A stretch of DNA of 64,000 nt from Cladochytrium replicatum (taxonomy: Eukaryota > Chytridiomycota > Chytridiomycetes > Cladochytriales > Cladochytriaceae). Positions 21,844 through 32,129 of the stretch are shown one piece after another (positions within the stretch are counted from its first letter, which is position 1; the number at the start of each line of letters is the position of its first letter). A program made the translations under genes and the position numbers. The notes beneath the pieces are model-generated. The model had not been told where the DNA came from. It saw nothing but the letters and a program-made list of their open reading frames with translations, and made no database searches. The stretch spans positions 289,001 through 353,000 of the forward strand of contig JAHLKD010000002.1 in the NCBI GenBank assembly GCA_025526935.1, given 5' to 3'.

Positions 21844-23230
21844 TCAGGGACCAAGGGAGAGTTGCCTGGTGGCTTGGGTGCAAAGTTCTGGGGCAGGGGA
21901 AGGGCGAGGCATGGGTGGAGCAGATGTGGGCAGCTGGAATTTGGCAGCTGGATCATGAACGTGCAGGCGAGGAGGAGGAACAAGGGCTGAGCATATGGAA
22001 TTGCCTGATATTCCTCGGGCTGCTACTTCACCTCTGCCCCAACCACCTTCTTCTCCACCTCTCCCCACTTCGCAGTGTGCCTCGTGCTTCTGTTTGGCCA
22101 CAACGATCTTCCAGTGCAGCTTCTCGTCAGCTAACTCATGACATTGCTCATCTACTGGATTGGGATTTCTCACTGGAGGAAGATCAGCACCTCCCAAAGG
22201 ATTAGGAGCTGGAACTCCCACTGAATCTGGACCAGCAACATCCATGGAATACAGACCACTTGGAGTGTGCACACACTCAGAAGTAGTAAGTCCAAAATGT
22301 GGTCCCCACTGCTTTAGCCAATTATTGGCAAGTCCAGAGTGATAAACAGAGGGAGAATCATCGTAGGGAAGAGAAAAGGAATCTTCCATGAAGACAACAT
22401 CCCGACATAAGATGACTTTGCCCTTTACCAGCATTTGATATGCTTTCATATCAGGTTCATATCCAGTAAAACGGCCAACCACACCTTTGGATTCATGTTT
22501 CTGGAGTTCGGCAGAGATGTGACAAACGACAGTGCAACCCCAGACACTGAGAAGTGAGAAGGTAACTGGACCCAGTCAAAGCACTGAAAGGAGATTGACT
22601 AGCCAATTTAGGAGAGCGACAATGATTGAGAAAAAAGATAGCAGAGAAGAAAGCCTCAGTCCAAAAATCATCAACAGATAGGCTGGAAGCCGACAACATG
22701 GAGAGACCCAAACCAGCGATAGTAAGATTCTTATACTTGGCAACTCCATCCTGTTCATGAACATAAGAAGTGGATTTTGTGTGACAAATGCCATGTTGTT
22801 TGCAGTAGGCATCAAGCGCCGCACGAAATTCTTCACCAGCATCAGAGTGAAACACAACTAGTGAATTGTTAGTTGTCTTCTCAAGCCAGAGATGAAGAGA
22901 TCTGAAGTTGTCGAATGTCTCCTTGGCGCTTAAAGTATGTTGAGCAAACGCAAAAGTGCAATTGGTGAACTCGTCAGTATAAATCACAAGATAACGTCGT
23001 ACCAAGAAGCCTGGTCGGAGAGTAACAAAGGTGTCTGCATTAAGGTGTTGCTCCGGACCTCGAGCAGAATTGGTCCGGGAGAGGGGATTGGGAAGATGAT
23101 GAGGCTTTTGAAGAGCACAACGAATGTGCTTGTTTGCAGGGAGAGTGGGTATAAGATTACATCGTTGAAGGTAAGATAGGATGTGTGAGGCCAGAGAAGC
23201 AACGGCCGAACACGGAAAAATGTGGGGAAA
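21844..23230 (-). mobile_element. Ty1/Copia retrotransposon remnant (integrase region)
   Basis: On the - strand, from about 23170 down: the zinc-binding end of the integrase (CALQKPHHLPNP), HLNADTF matching the first catalytic Asp, YLVIYTDEFTNCTFAFAQ, FHSDAGEEF (second Asp region) and EQDGVAKYKNLTI, where functional elements have QNGVAERKN. It ends with the C-terminal signature GRFTGYEPDMKAYQMLVKGK and ILCRDVVFMED. The blocks fall in two adjacent ORFs (23005-22493 and 22482-21844) separated by a stop. No gag, protease or reverse transcriptase and no LTRs were found nearby, so it is a truncated fossil. Confidence 0.8.
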
Positions 23231-23567
23231 CCTGACAGCAGAGCAACAGACACTTAATCTATAGAATTCTTATGTAATCTGTGTAACCTGCGTACTAAAG
23301 ACCATTCATGAAGAATAACAAGAGTGTCCATCCACTTACCTGTGTAACCGGTCTCAATGTATTGCGTAGTGGTCACACCGCCAATATGTCCTCCATGTTC
23401 TTCACATCCCAATTGTTGGACGGAGGGAGCATGGTGAACTTGAGGCGGCTGACCGAAAGTTTCCAAAAGGCACACCGTGTTTTCCTGGTTTTGTTAGACA
23501 AAAGGGAAAGGGGCATCAGTATTTCTCATTCGGGATCGAAGTTGTCTCAGATCAGTTGAGGCAGCAG
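23231..23567. other. no clear gene
   Basis: Short overlapping ORFs on both strands. A - strand ORF (23254-23475) may be an eroded upstream part of the Copia polyprotein, but no motif confirms it. Confidence 0.3.
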
Positions 23568-23906
23568 CTAAGAAAAGTCTGCACTGGTTGTAACGTTTGT
23601 CTGATTGTCCGAGATGGCATTCACTTCGCCTATGCGCACGAAAATGGCAATTTGTGCGAACTGCAAGCACAGGTTCGATTTCCTACCCACTTCATATCCC
23701 TCAAGAACGGCGTCCGCGTGTTCTTGAGGGATATCCATCACTGCGAAAGCGGAACGAAATGTCAACTTCTGTGAAAGGTGTTCCACGTCAGTTGCGTACC
23801 GAACAAATGAATTGGTCAGTGTGTCATCCTGTGTGCTGTGACCCCCATCCGTCGGATCATGTTCCTTGTTTCTCCCTTTCCTTTCCATCTCATGCGCACT
23901 AGCCAT
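23568..23906 (-). CDS. hypothetical 112-residue protein
   Basis: An ATG at 23906 opens 112 codons. The first third is charged and probably disordered (MERKGRNKEHDPTDGG); the middle is compact (FVRYATDVEHLSQKLTFRSA, then MDIPQEHADAVLEGYEV). A possible intron (donor at GTAGGAAATC, acceptor CATAG) would shorten it and keep the frame, joining EGYEVG to EVNAISDN. The sequence for DIPQEHADAVLEGY also forms the perfect hairpin described separately. I recognise no family. It sits between transposon debris and the CUE-CCCH-Smr gene. Confidence 0.35.
   Translation of the reverse strand: MASAHEMERKGRNKEHDPTDGGHSTQDDTLTNSFVRYATDVEHLSQKLTFRSAFAVMDIPQEHADAVLEGYEVGRKSNLCLQFAQIAIFVRIGEVNAISDNQTNVTTSADFS
23694..23734 (+). 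repeat. perfect 15-bp inverted repeat with an 11-nt loop
   Basis: Left arm ATATCCCTCAAGAAC at 23694-23708, loop 23709-23719, right arm GTTCTTGAGGGATAT at 23720-23734. The arms are exact reverse complements, so either strand could fold into a stable stem. It lies within a small predicted coding region. Confidence 0.97.
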
Positions 23907-24244
23907 TGTTCTCTGCAGGACTGTCGGGAGATAGGTGCACCGGTTGAACTCTTGAGACTGGATTGTTGTCAGTGCAAGCTGGCTAACATGGTTAAACTGT
24001 ACGTATGTATCGTGATCGCTTCAATATGTGGAGATGTTTCAAAATCATAAAACACATGCGTCCAATTTTATGGGTCGATCACTTCTCTCAACCACCGGAT
24101 AGCACTCAAAGCCACCTCGACAAGCATGTTAACGCCGACGGAACACCTTTACAGCTTGTGATCATCGATGTCTGAGATGAATGTTGAGGAAAGAGACAGT
24201 CTATCGTGGTCCCACAAGGGCTTCATCCTTATTGACTTAAAATG

Positions 24245-25716
24245 CTATCGAATAGATGCAAGGTTTACCACGAACAATCCCTTGTATCGATCACCCATAG
24301 ATCCCTCTCTAAACTGTATCCTCGCTGATTCCAAATACTCTCGCACGGCAGGCATCACCTTTGCACGTCCGTAACGACTGTGATGCCCCGTCCCCGTAAC
24401 CACCGTCACGGTCCCCTCTCCCCGACGACTTTTCGCAAGTGCAAATAGATCCCGCTTCAAAAACTCCACTGCTTCGTCTGGATGCAAGCCGTGCAAGTCG
24501 ATGTAGTCAGCGTCGCCACTCTTGCTCGTCATCGTGCGAGAGGCTGAAGCGTTCGCCAGCTGCCGATTACGAGCGGAGTATATTTCAGAGGAAGCTGCTG
24601 AGTGCAGTCTCTGGAGCTCTTCGTTTAACCGGTGCGCCTGCTTCGAAAAGTTTGTCGCGGCGGATTTGTTTCCGCTGAGATATGCCTCCGTTGCTCTACA
24701 GGTTCAGTCAGTATTTCGAAACGGAAAGAAAGGTGTTCATTGTACTTTTGGAACAGCTTGTTGCGCAGAACTGCACATTCAATAGCTTCTTGCCTATACT
24801 TGAAATAGTCCACAGTCACCGAGTCGCCGGTCTGGAGCCATTTCACGCCTGTAGCTTTCGGAACAGGGAGAGACGATTCTGATGCCACTTTCGCCTTTGG
24901 TGTGGATTTCGGTGAACTACTGGGAGCCACTACGCTCTGCTTCTTAGCAGCAGCTGCAAATGCCACGCTCCCTCCACTCCCTCCACTAGTGTCACCCCCA
25001 AAAAATAGCGCTGCATCAACTTTGACCCCTTTTCGCGACTTTTTCTGAGATGCTCCGGCTCCCAATGCCGGGAAATTATCCTCTTTCGTGGTCGGGGGCC
25101 CTACCCGCAGTTCAAACGTTGGTTTCGATTGTGTTCTGACACCTGGTAAAGTTGGAAATGCGTCGGCGTCGTTCATAAGACGCGGCGTTTCCGTTTTCTG
25201 CGGTATCGATTCGGCACGCTGGAGTGATTCTTTCACAACATCGAATCCGTGTGCGAATGTGCATTCATCACCGTTAATGCAAGCGCCATCCAACCAGTAC
25301 TTGCAAACTGTCGATCCAGTCTCATGCGAGTACCAGCAGTCAGTTCTGTAGCAATTTCCCGCTTGGTAATGCCGGCATATTTGTCTGGGAGTCTGTGTGG
25401 TTGTAGGCGGGGTATTATTGGGTCTTAGGAACATGTCAACGGCGAGGGAAAGATCGTATCCGCACTTTTCTAACAGAGTTTTGGCTTCTTTGGGAGGGAG
25501 ATTGAAGATCTGGAGAAGGAGATCGTCTGGTGAAATGGGCTCGAACAAGGGATCAGACCAGAATTCTGCATCATCATCTACGAGTCCTGTTGAGTTGGTT
25601 GTACCCAAGTCCGGTTCTTCCGAACTTTGTGAAGTGAACGTTGTCTCTATTCCACCGGGAACAAACTCGGGCGCATCCAGCTTCCATTTAGCGTTACTCC
25701 CATCCACGCCCGACAG
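24245..25716 (-). CDS. CUE-like, CCCH zinc-finger and Smr domain protein (RNA surveillance-type)
   Basis: Two exons (25716-24746, 24695-24245) give 473 residues; the intron is 50 bp. KLDAPEFVPGG near residue 15 resembles a PAM2 motif that binds poly(A)-binding protein. A CUE-like ubiquitin-binding segment follows (PISPDDLLLQIFNLPPKEAK, then LLEKCGYDLSLAVDMFL). Two CCCH fingers come next (CRHYQAGNCYRTDCWYSH and CKYWLDGACINGDECTFAH). At the C-terminus a DUF1771-type helix (KATEAYLSGNKSAATNFSKQ) leads into an Smr domain with IDLHGLHPDEAV and TGTGHHSRYG. Smr domains of the Cue2/NONU-1 type cut mRNA at stalled ribosomes, so no-go decay is a reasonable inference. I chose MALSGVDGS as the start because the longer frame lacks conserved features. 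Confidence 0.85.
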
Positions 25717-26562
25717 AGCCATCCCTGATTGGTTGCTCAATTTGCGAAATGTCACTTCCCAAATGGAGTGGCGTGGTTGCTGACATGTCATGTGATAGCC
25801 GCGTGCCACTCTATGCGCCACAGCCGTTAAGAGACAAAAACAAATCAAAATCTCAACCGATTTCTGTCTTCCCCCAAAAAAACTCGTCAGACGTTCCCCT
25901 GCCCAAGACGACTTCAAAGGTCACTTGCTAATCTTGCACACCTGCACATCGTCTGTCTCTATCGCCAGCGCTTTCGTAAAAAGCTTCTCTGATAATTTAC
26001 CGACCTTGCGTCTCTCGTTCTTGCGTTCGAACTACTTTTCGGATCGCAAGTCGTCTCACTTTGAAGGAGCACTCCGCTTCATGAATATATGATCATGACC
26101 ATACCGTCGAAACAGCAGCATAGGAATAATAGTAGTGCCTCCGCCTCTTTCAACAACACCACCAACCGCAGTTTCTTCAACGACACTGCATTGAACACTC
26201 GAGTCGAACACCACGGTTTTGCCGGTGCCGCTCCTTACTCTAACAAGAACAACAACTGCAACTTCCGCATCCTGATAATTTGCCAGGACTCTTTCTGCTC
26301 GGACGACGGAGGCTAATTTGCTTTTTGTTCTTCGAGTACTTTCAAAAGATTAATGTGAGTATTTTTGTTACACCGAATCATGCATGATAGTTGAACTCAC
26401 ATAGCTCTATCGCTTTGCAGTATTTTTGAACTTCTGTGATCCTTGGATTGGATTTTTGGCTTCTAAAGAAGTCGCTCGACAACCTCCCTCCCAAAAACCC
26501 TAGACATCTCCGGCCTCCTTTACTATCGATCATCCGGTTTGCACGCCTTAAAAACCGCCACG
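25717..26562. promoter_or_regulatory. divergent upstream region between the Smr-domain gene and the PRL phosphatase
   Basis: 846 bp between two divergent starts, so it should hold both promoters. It contains a 75-codon + strand ORF (26089-26316) rich in Asn and Ser, for which I see no support. A GTGAGT-AG pair around 26353-26420 could be an intron in the 5' untranslated region of the phosphatase. Confidence 0.35.
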
Positions 26563-27240
26563 ATGCCCGCCCTCACTTCCCTCCCTGCTCGCATTTTCTC
26601 GGTTGTGGAATACCGCCACATCCGTTTCCTAATCCACGACTGCCCCACGGAGGCAAACCTTCACTTTTATCTCTCTCAATACGCAAAGTACAACGTGAGG
26701 GATGTGGTCCGCGTCTGTGATGCCACCTACTCGACCACCCCGCTTGTAGATCTCGGAATCCAAGTGTACGACCTACCTTTCCCCGACGGCGGAGTTCCCA
26801 ACACCACGTCCATTATTGCCCCTTTCCTCGGTCTATGCGAAGCGCGTTTCGGTGCGTTGGCCCGCTCGGTCGACACGCCCGCGAGCTGCACGATCGCTAT
26901 TCACTGCGTTGCGGGTCTCGGACGCGCACCGATCATGGCTGCGATCGCATTGATTGAGGCGGGAATGAAGCCTCTTGAGGCGGTTGATCACATTCGACGT
27001 GCTCGCCGTGGTTCTTTCAACAGTGTTCAGCTCAAGTTCTTGTTGGACACGTACCGTCCTGGGAAAGTGCTTCGTGGCGGCGCGAACGGTTCGAACTCGG
27101 GCAACAAGGAAGGGGACGGTCTCATGAGCTCCCTCAAATTCGGGTTGTTTGGGAAGAACAAGTGCCAGGTGGATGGAGAGTCCGCTGCCACGCGTAGGGC
27201 CAGCGGGGTGGGAAAGATCTTTGCGTCGTTCGGCCGTTGA
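26563..27240 (+). CDS. PRL-type (PTP4A-like) dual-specificity phosphatase
   Basis: Single exon, 225 residues from the ATG at 26563. The catalytic loop is HCVAGLGRAP near residue 112 (Cys-x5-Arg, with Ala after the Arg as in PRL enzymes). The general-acid loop is LPFPDGGVPNTT near residue 70. SVVEYRHIRFLIHDCPTE at the N-terminus is typical of PTP4A. PRL phosphatases act at membranes on growth and magnesium transport. They usually end in a CAAX prenylation box; this one ends in a Ser/Lys-rich tail, FASFGR, with no CAAX. The tail has basic patches that might bind membranes instead. The first in-frame ATG (26539) would add eight residues. Confidence 0.88.
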   Translation: MPALTSLPARIFSVVEYRHIRFLIHDCPTEANLHFYLSQYAKYNVRDVVRVCDATYSTTPLVDLGIQVYDLPFPDGGVPNTTSIIAPFLGLCEARFGALARSVDTPASCTIAIHCVAGLGRAPIMAAIALIEAGMKPLEAVDHIRRARRGSFNSVQLKFLLDTYRPGKVLRGGANGSNSGNKEGDGLMSSLKFGLFGKNKCQVDGESAATRRASGVGKIFASFGR

Positions 27241-27468
27241 CTGCATGGTCTCCCTAATTCGCCGGAGAGTTTCTTCCAAAGGATTTCATTCTTTTCTTCT
27301 GTTCTAGTGAGTGTAATGTGGGGATGCAGAAGTGTTTCCAGCTTTTCGGGTCAAGTTGCTACCACGCTGCTACAGTTTTCTTTCCTGGGTCTTGTTTCCT
27401 CAGATACTTTTCCAATAAAAGTGGAAGTCACAAATAATCGTATAAGCCCCTTTAAACTCAACCTGAAC

Positions 27469-28667
27469 ATGCCAGAGTTGCATTTCGTCCATCAACCGGT
27501 TGCAGCAGAAGAAGGTGAGGACGTACCAGCGAGAATGTCTCTCGAGCTGATTGAATCTTCTTTTGGAGGTAGCTCAGAATAGTACCTCGATATCAGCGAC
27601 TCAAGACCTACTCAAAGTATTCCAATTGAGTGGACTTTACGACAAATACGTGCGACCTTTTCAGCGGCCCTCCAACAAACCCGACGCAACCACAGCAACG
27701 TTACCAACTTCAAATATCACACATGCATCTACCACAATAACCCCAGCGTCTGATCCAGCCTCCGCAAAGGCAATGGATCCAACCTGCAACGAGTACCTGA
27801 AGGGTCTCAACGGTATTTACTTCTTTTGACATTCCAAAGTGTGCAGGACAAATAAAACAGTAATCGTTATAGGAAAGATCTCGTGGAGAGTGGATAAAAG
27901 TCTCCGCGATACTGTTCTTGCTCCACCTAAAGGAGCCAACGTCCCAATCGCACCACTCGATCCTGATACTCTCGAGGCCGCTTTCACGTTCCAATATTCC
28001 GGCAGGAAGCTCGAAGGGGTAAACACCCAGATCCTCCTCCTTTTCTCATTCATTTCAAAAGGTTTGACTCGTCTGTTTGTTGGCTAGCATGACATCTCGC
28101 TGCTCGTCGCCGATGCCGGCCTCGATGATCCCAAGACTATCGCCTCTGTCTCTTCGCAGCAGCCTAAAGCCCCGTCACAGGAGGCCCCGTCTGCACCGTC
28201 AACACCGGCAGCAGCTTCACATCCGGATAAGCCGGCGGAGCCAAAGAAGATTCTCTTGAGATTAGGACCCTCATCCTCGGCGGGGTCGGCAAGGCCGCTG
28301 AGCGCAACTGGAACACCAGGAACGACAGGTTCGTCGGCGAGCGAGCATTTCTAAGTTCAAAGCTTACCCACATTACCTAAAAACAAAAGGTGATGAAAAG
28401 GAACCGAAGAAGAAGGTGAATTTCAGTAAAACCGCTGTGCTGGCTTCCATTAACATGCAGCCGAATCCCACATGTAGAAAAAGAAGAGAAAGCACGAGGG
28501 CAATGAAGGCGAGCACACGGGAGATCCAGACGGTTCTGAAAAGAAGAAGAAGAAGAAGGAGAAGAAGGTTAGTGTCTTTCCAAATTGCCCGCAGCTCCCA
28601 GATCCAATGACCTTTCACTTTGGACCTTAAGCACAAGGAGAAGGATAGTGTGATTCACATTGACTAG
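27469..28667 (+). CDS. MED19: Mediator subunit 19 (Rox3)
   Basis: Seven exons (27469-27522, 27578-27812, 27873-28018, 28088-28328, 28390-28415, 28478-28567, 28632-28667) join in frame to 275 residues. The core is typical of MED19: DLLKVFQLSGLYDKYVRPF, then MDPTCNEYLKGLNGK, SLRDTVLAPPKGA and IAPLDPDTLEAAFTFQ. After a Pro/Ser/Ala-rich linker comes the Lys-rich tail (KKKKRKHEGNEG, KKKKKKEKKHKEKD), spread over three small exons and supported because each junction preserves the lysine frame. MED19 sits in the head-middle hook of Mediator and links activators and RNA polymerase II. An extra upstream start cannot be excluded. Confidence 0.85.
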
Positions 28668-29951
28668 CACAGTACTCGCAAACGATTCCACACTCTTTCA
28701 TTCCAAGAAATTCATATTCATATTTCCTATTTTGATGATGTTGCTTTTTGATTCTCATATATTGCCCATGTGGGACAATGAACAAAACGTTAAAAACAAC
28801 CACTGGACCGCATACTGGTCAAACTAACTGGGAGGGAGATAACAAAGAAACGCTTGCGAAAAACAAAACGGAACTTACGAAAAGGAAGCCACGGAGTGCG
28901 TTCATACTACCATAACAGTTAGGTCTAGAATACTGACAATTGAATATCCTGAAAACCTGCTTTATGATTGAGACAAGAGCAACATTAATGGGTCTGGAAC
29001 TAGCACGGCGAACACAGCTACACCCTAGCTCAAAATTAGATTCAGGAGGATAGTATCTGAAATAAAACAACAACTTGTTCTCCTGATGTTCAAAACCTCC
29101 CATATCCAATGATGAAACTCAACTCCGTTAAATTCAACTGAATTGTAACCTATGGGGGATGAGAAGAGAATAACAAAGATGTGAAACACTTGCAATGTAC
29201 TTTCGCGGGGAAGAAATATAAGGCTACTACTGGAAAACAGGTGAAGGAGAGACACTAGTGAAGACGAGATCCCAAAGTCACATTCCAAATGTTGAAACCT
29301 AACAAAAGCAGACATTTGGTGCTGAAACTATTGGGGTCCGAAGGAATAAAGAAAAAGGGCCACTACATTCAAAATCATCCAACCACAACAGATTACATCC
29401 ACTAATCAAACTAACCTAAGGAGGGGAAGAAAAAAGTAGAGTTTTCGTTGGATGGAAAAGAGAGGGTGAAGAAACACAAATTAATGATGAAGCAGCTAAA
29501 TAAGGAAGGAGGAAGAAATAACTAAAAACGACTTTCTCAAACCACACAAATGGAACAACTGAAAAAGACGCTACATATTCCACCAGAAAAAAAACACAAA
29601 AAAACACACGAAGTACAAGCTCGAGATCGCGATCATTCAAGAAAGAAATGGGGAACGAAACTTAAAAAAGATAACACCACTTGCACTCTCCTTGTTGTAG
29701 TCAGGTACTGTCCGGTTCCGGGAAAAAGGGATGATAAAAAATGAAAAAGGAAACAAAAACAAAAGGACTTCATCTGTGAGACGAGAGATCACCAAAAGAA
29801 AACCGAAAGTCCAGGGCATAAAGACAACAAACCAAAGACAAGACCGTCCCACATTATCCCCAAATTGATCCCCTTCAGATCCTAGAAACACGAATCCCCA
29901 AAATTCGCAAGAAAAAAAACACAATGAGCAAAGACAACGTGAAGAAACATG
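28668..29951. other. 1.3 kb without a gene; A-rich on the + strand
   Basis: Lies between two converging genes, MED19 and the three-RRM protein. The + strand is A-rich and T-poor between about 29300 and 29950, as expected of a long 3' untranslated region of the - strand gene. Hydrophobic - strand ORFs here (28819-29315, 29416-29924) are by-products of poly-T and are rejected. Confidence 0.5.
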
Positions 29952-31481
29952 TTACTGCGCGTACACGTGGGGTTGCCTCCACCCCGTCGGATCCATTTCG
30001 TTGCGCTCGAGCAGCTCTTCCTTCTGTCCAATGTACCCGTCGTTGATCTTTGTCACGCCGACCGGCATCAGCGCGTCCTCGGAGTACCCCGTACCGTTCA
30101 TCCCCATCTGCATCCCTTGCGCCATGAGCTGCTGGTTGGGCAGCATGCCCATATTCCCGTACCCGCCGTTCGGGAACCCACCGCCCATCTGGCCTTGCAT
30201 GAACTGGCCGGGAGCGCGGAATTGCATCTGTGGCGAAGGGACGGGTTTATCGTTCTGCGAGCGACCCCAGGACAGCCTCACGCGGGTGCCACCTAGAGAA
30301 TAAATTAGCCTGTGCGGAATCCGTTAATCGATGTTAGAGGTACCGATTACGGCATTCTGCATTTGAAGGATGGCCATCTCTGCACTTTGACGATGCAAGT
30401 ATTGAACAAAACCACAGCCTTTGCCATTCGGGATCTTCACGTATGTAATCTCCCCGAAAGGTGCAAAGTAGCTATATCAATTTCAGTGAAACGAAAACAA
30501 ACCCGATTAATGTTGCAGCAAACCTTCGGAGTTCGTCTTCAAAAACAGTTGCGCTAAGACCACCAACAAAAACTGTGGTATTGTTCGGATCTGTGAACTG
30601 GCTGTAGCCTCCCTGCAATTGCCCCATCGCCGGATAAAACCCTGCCATCGCCATCTGAGGAGTCGGCGGTCCCATACCCGGCATGATCATGGAGGATCCG
30701 CCGGATTTGTTCTTGGGTGTTGCAACCGACAGACGCATGGGGCGAGATCCGCAATATTGGCCATGCATCTCTGCCATCGCCCTTTGCTGCTCTGACTCAT
30801 CACTGAATCGCACGAAGCCGTATCCACGCGACATGCCAGTTGTCGGGTCAGTCACAACTTTTGCTGAGCGGCAGGACAGATAGCGATTTTGGAAAGTGGC
30901 CTGGGTCAAAAATATCAGCATAAAAAAAATGAAGATGATCACAATCGGTTACTAAAAGCATGAAATCGTTCACTTCCGGTCCAAGATCTCCGACAAATAC
31001 CGAGTACTCTGGAGCACGATCGTCCCTATGGAAAAAATCAAATAAATATTCCAACCACGCACATGGTATTATCAGCGCACTTTCTGTCGTTCAAACCGCC
31101 ACCTGACGCCCAGTTCAGTTTGAAAACTCTGTTCGTCCCTGGTATCAATGTTCCGTTGACCTGTGTGAGTTGGTTCACGGCGTTTGCATGCGACTGAAAT
31201 TCTATAAAACAGTAGCCGGCATTTCCCCTGTTCCAATGGCATGAGAACGGAATCCACTGAACCCCAAATATCTATCATTACCCGGTGAACTTGTCGCGGA
31301 TCATCTTCACATTCACAGTCTCTCCAAGAGAAAACCAGAGCTGTTTGATGTAGCTTTCGTCCATCCACGGATCGAGATCTCCCATCCACAGCGTTGCTTT
31401 CATGTCTCCGCCGGGACTCACGAGGCCCGTTGGAGACACACCGGTTCTTCCGCCGTACTGAACACTAGGATCCCAGGACAT
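29952..31481 (-). CDS. three-RRM RNA-binding protein (Nam8/TIA-1-like)
   Basis: Six exons (31481-31282, 31227-31081, 31025-30953, 30900-30524, 30471-30344, 30292-29952) give 421 residues, all junctions in frame. RRM1: [13 protein letters not shown] and [12 protein letters not shown]2: [14 protein letters not shown] and [14 protein letters not shown]3: [15 protein letters not shown] and [10 protein letters not shown]. The RNP1 and RNP2 aromatic residues are present in all three. A Met/Gly/Gln-rich tail follows ([19 protein letters not shown]). The layout matches yeast Nam8, fission yeast Csx1 and animal TIA-1, which act in 5' splice-site choice or mRNA stability. I cannot tell which. RRMs 1-3 are each cut by an intron. 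Confidence 0.92.
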
Positions 31482-32129
31482 CGTAAACCGAGCGCGATCA
31501 GAAAAACCAAAAGACTACCAGAAGCGGGTTTAATCGTCATTCGATCGATGCATTGAGGCAGAATTGAGCAAACCTGATAATATGAAATAGCTATTGTGGA
31601 ATGGGGAACGACAGAGGAAACCAAAGAAGATAGCGAGACAGCGATCCTGTTGTGAATTTAGGCGGAAGCGCAGTGAGAAAAGTCCGAAGGGCCGACTTGG
31701 CTTCGCCCCCGCACACGCCAAGGCGTAAAAGCGATGGGAAGCGAGAGCAACGAATGGGAGATAGATTTAGGTACCTTTGAACGCCAAACAGTTTCTGGAA
31801 GACGAGATTCGAAGCGGGATTACGCCGGGCACGCGGATGGAAGGGATTAAAATAGCAGCAATCGTTGAATATTCTTGTAAATAAATAACCTGATTGATGA
31901 CGCACCACAGCCACCGAACTGGCGGTCAGCTGGAGACCACCTGGACACCATGTGACTCTACGCTCATATTAGTATTGAATTGAATTGCCAGCCTGAAGGC
32001 ACTCCACAGTCCAAAGTCCACGTTGCAATTTGGCGTCCCCGCACGGCTCGGCCTCGGATCGCGTGGTTCCCGAAAAGTGGAAATATATAGGTGCCTCTCT
32101 GCCAGATTTCGTCATTCTTCATTTTATGG
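31482..32129. other. intergenic DNA, no gene seen
   Basis: 650 bp upstream of the RNA-binding gene and downstream of the F-box/repeat relic. Three overlapping - strand ORFs of 63-107 codons start upstream of 31481; they lack motifs and probably reflect 5' untranslated sequence. Confidence 0.4.

Noticed and set aside
26089-26316. 75-codon Asn/Ser-rich + strand ORF upstream of the PRL phosphatase
   Set aside because: No domain and in a likely 5' untranslated region; kept only as a remark.
28540-28567. AAG repeat that could be a microsatellite
   Set aside because: It codes the lysine-rich tail of MED19 and the reading frame is kept across the introns.
29025-29924. Hydrophobic ORFs on the - strand (95-96 codons)
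   Set aside because: They come from A-rich DNA on the + strand; membrane-like sequence is expected by chance there.
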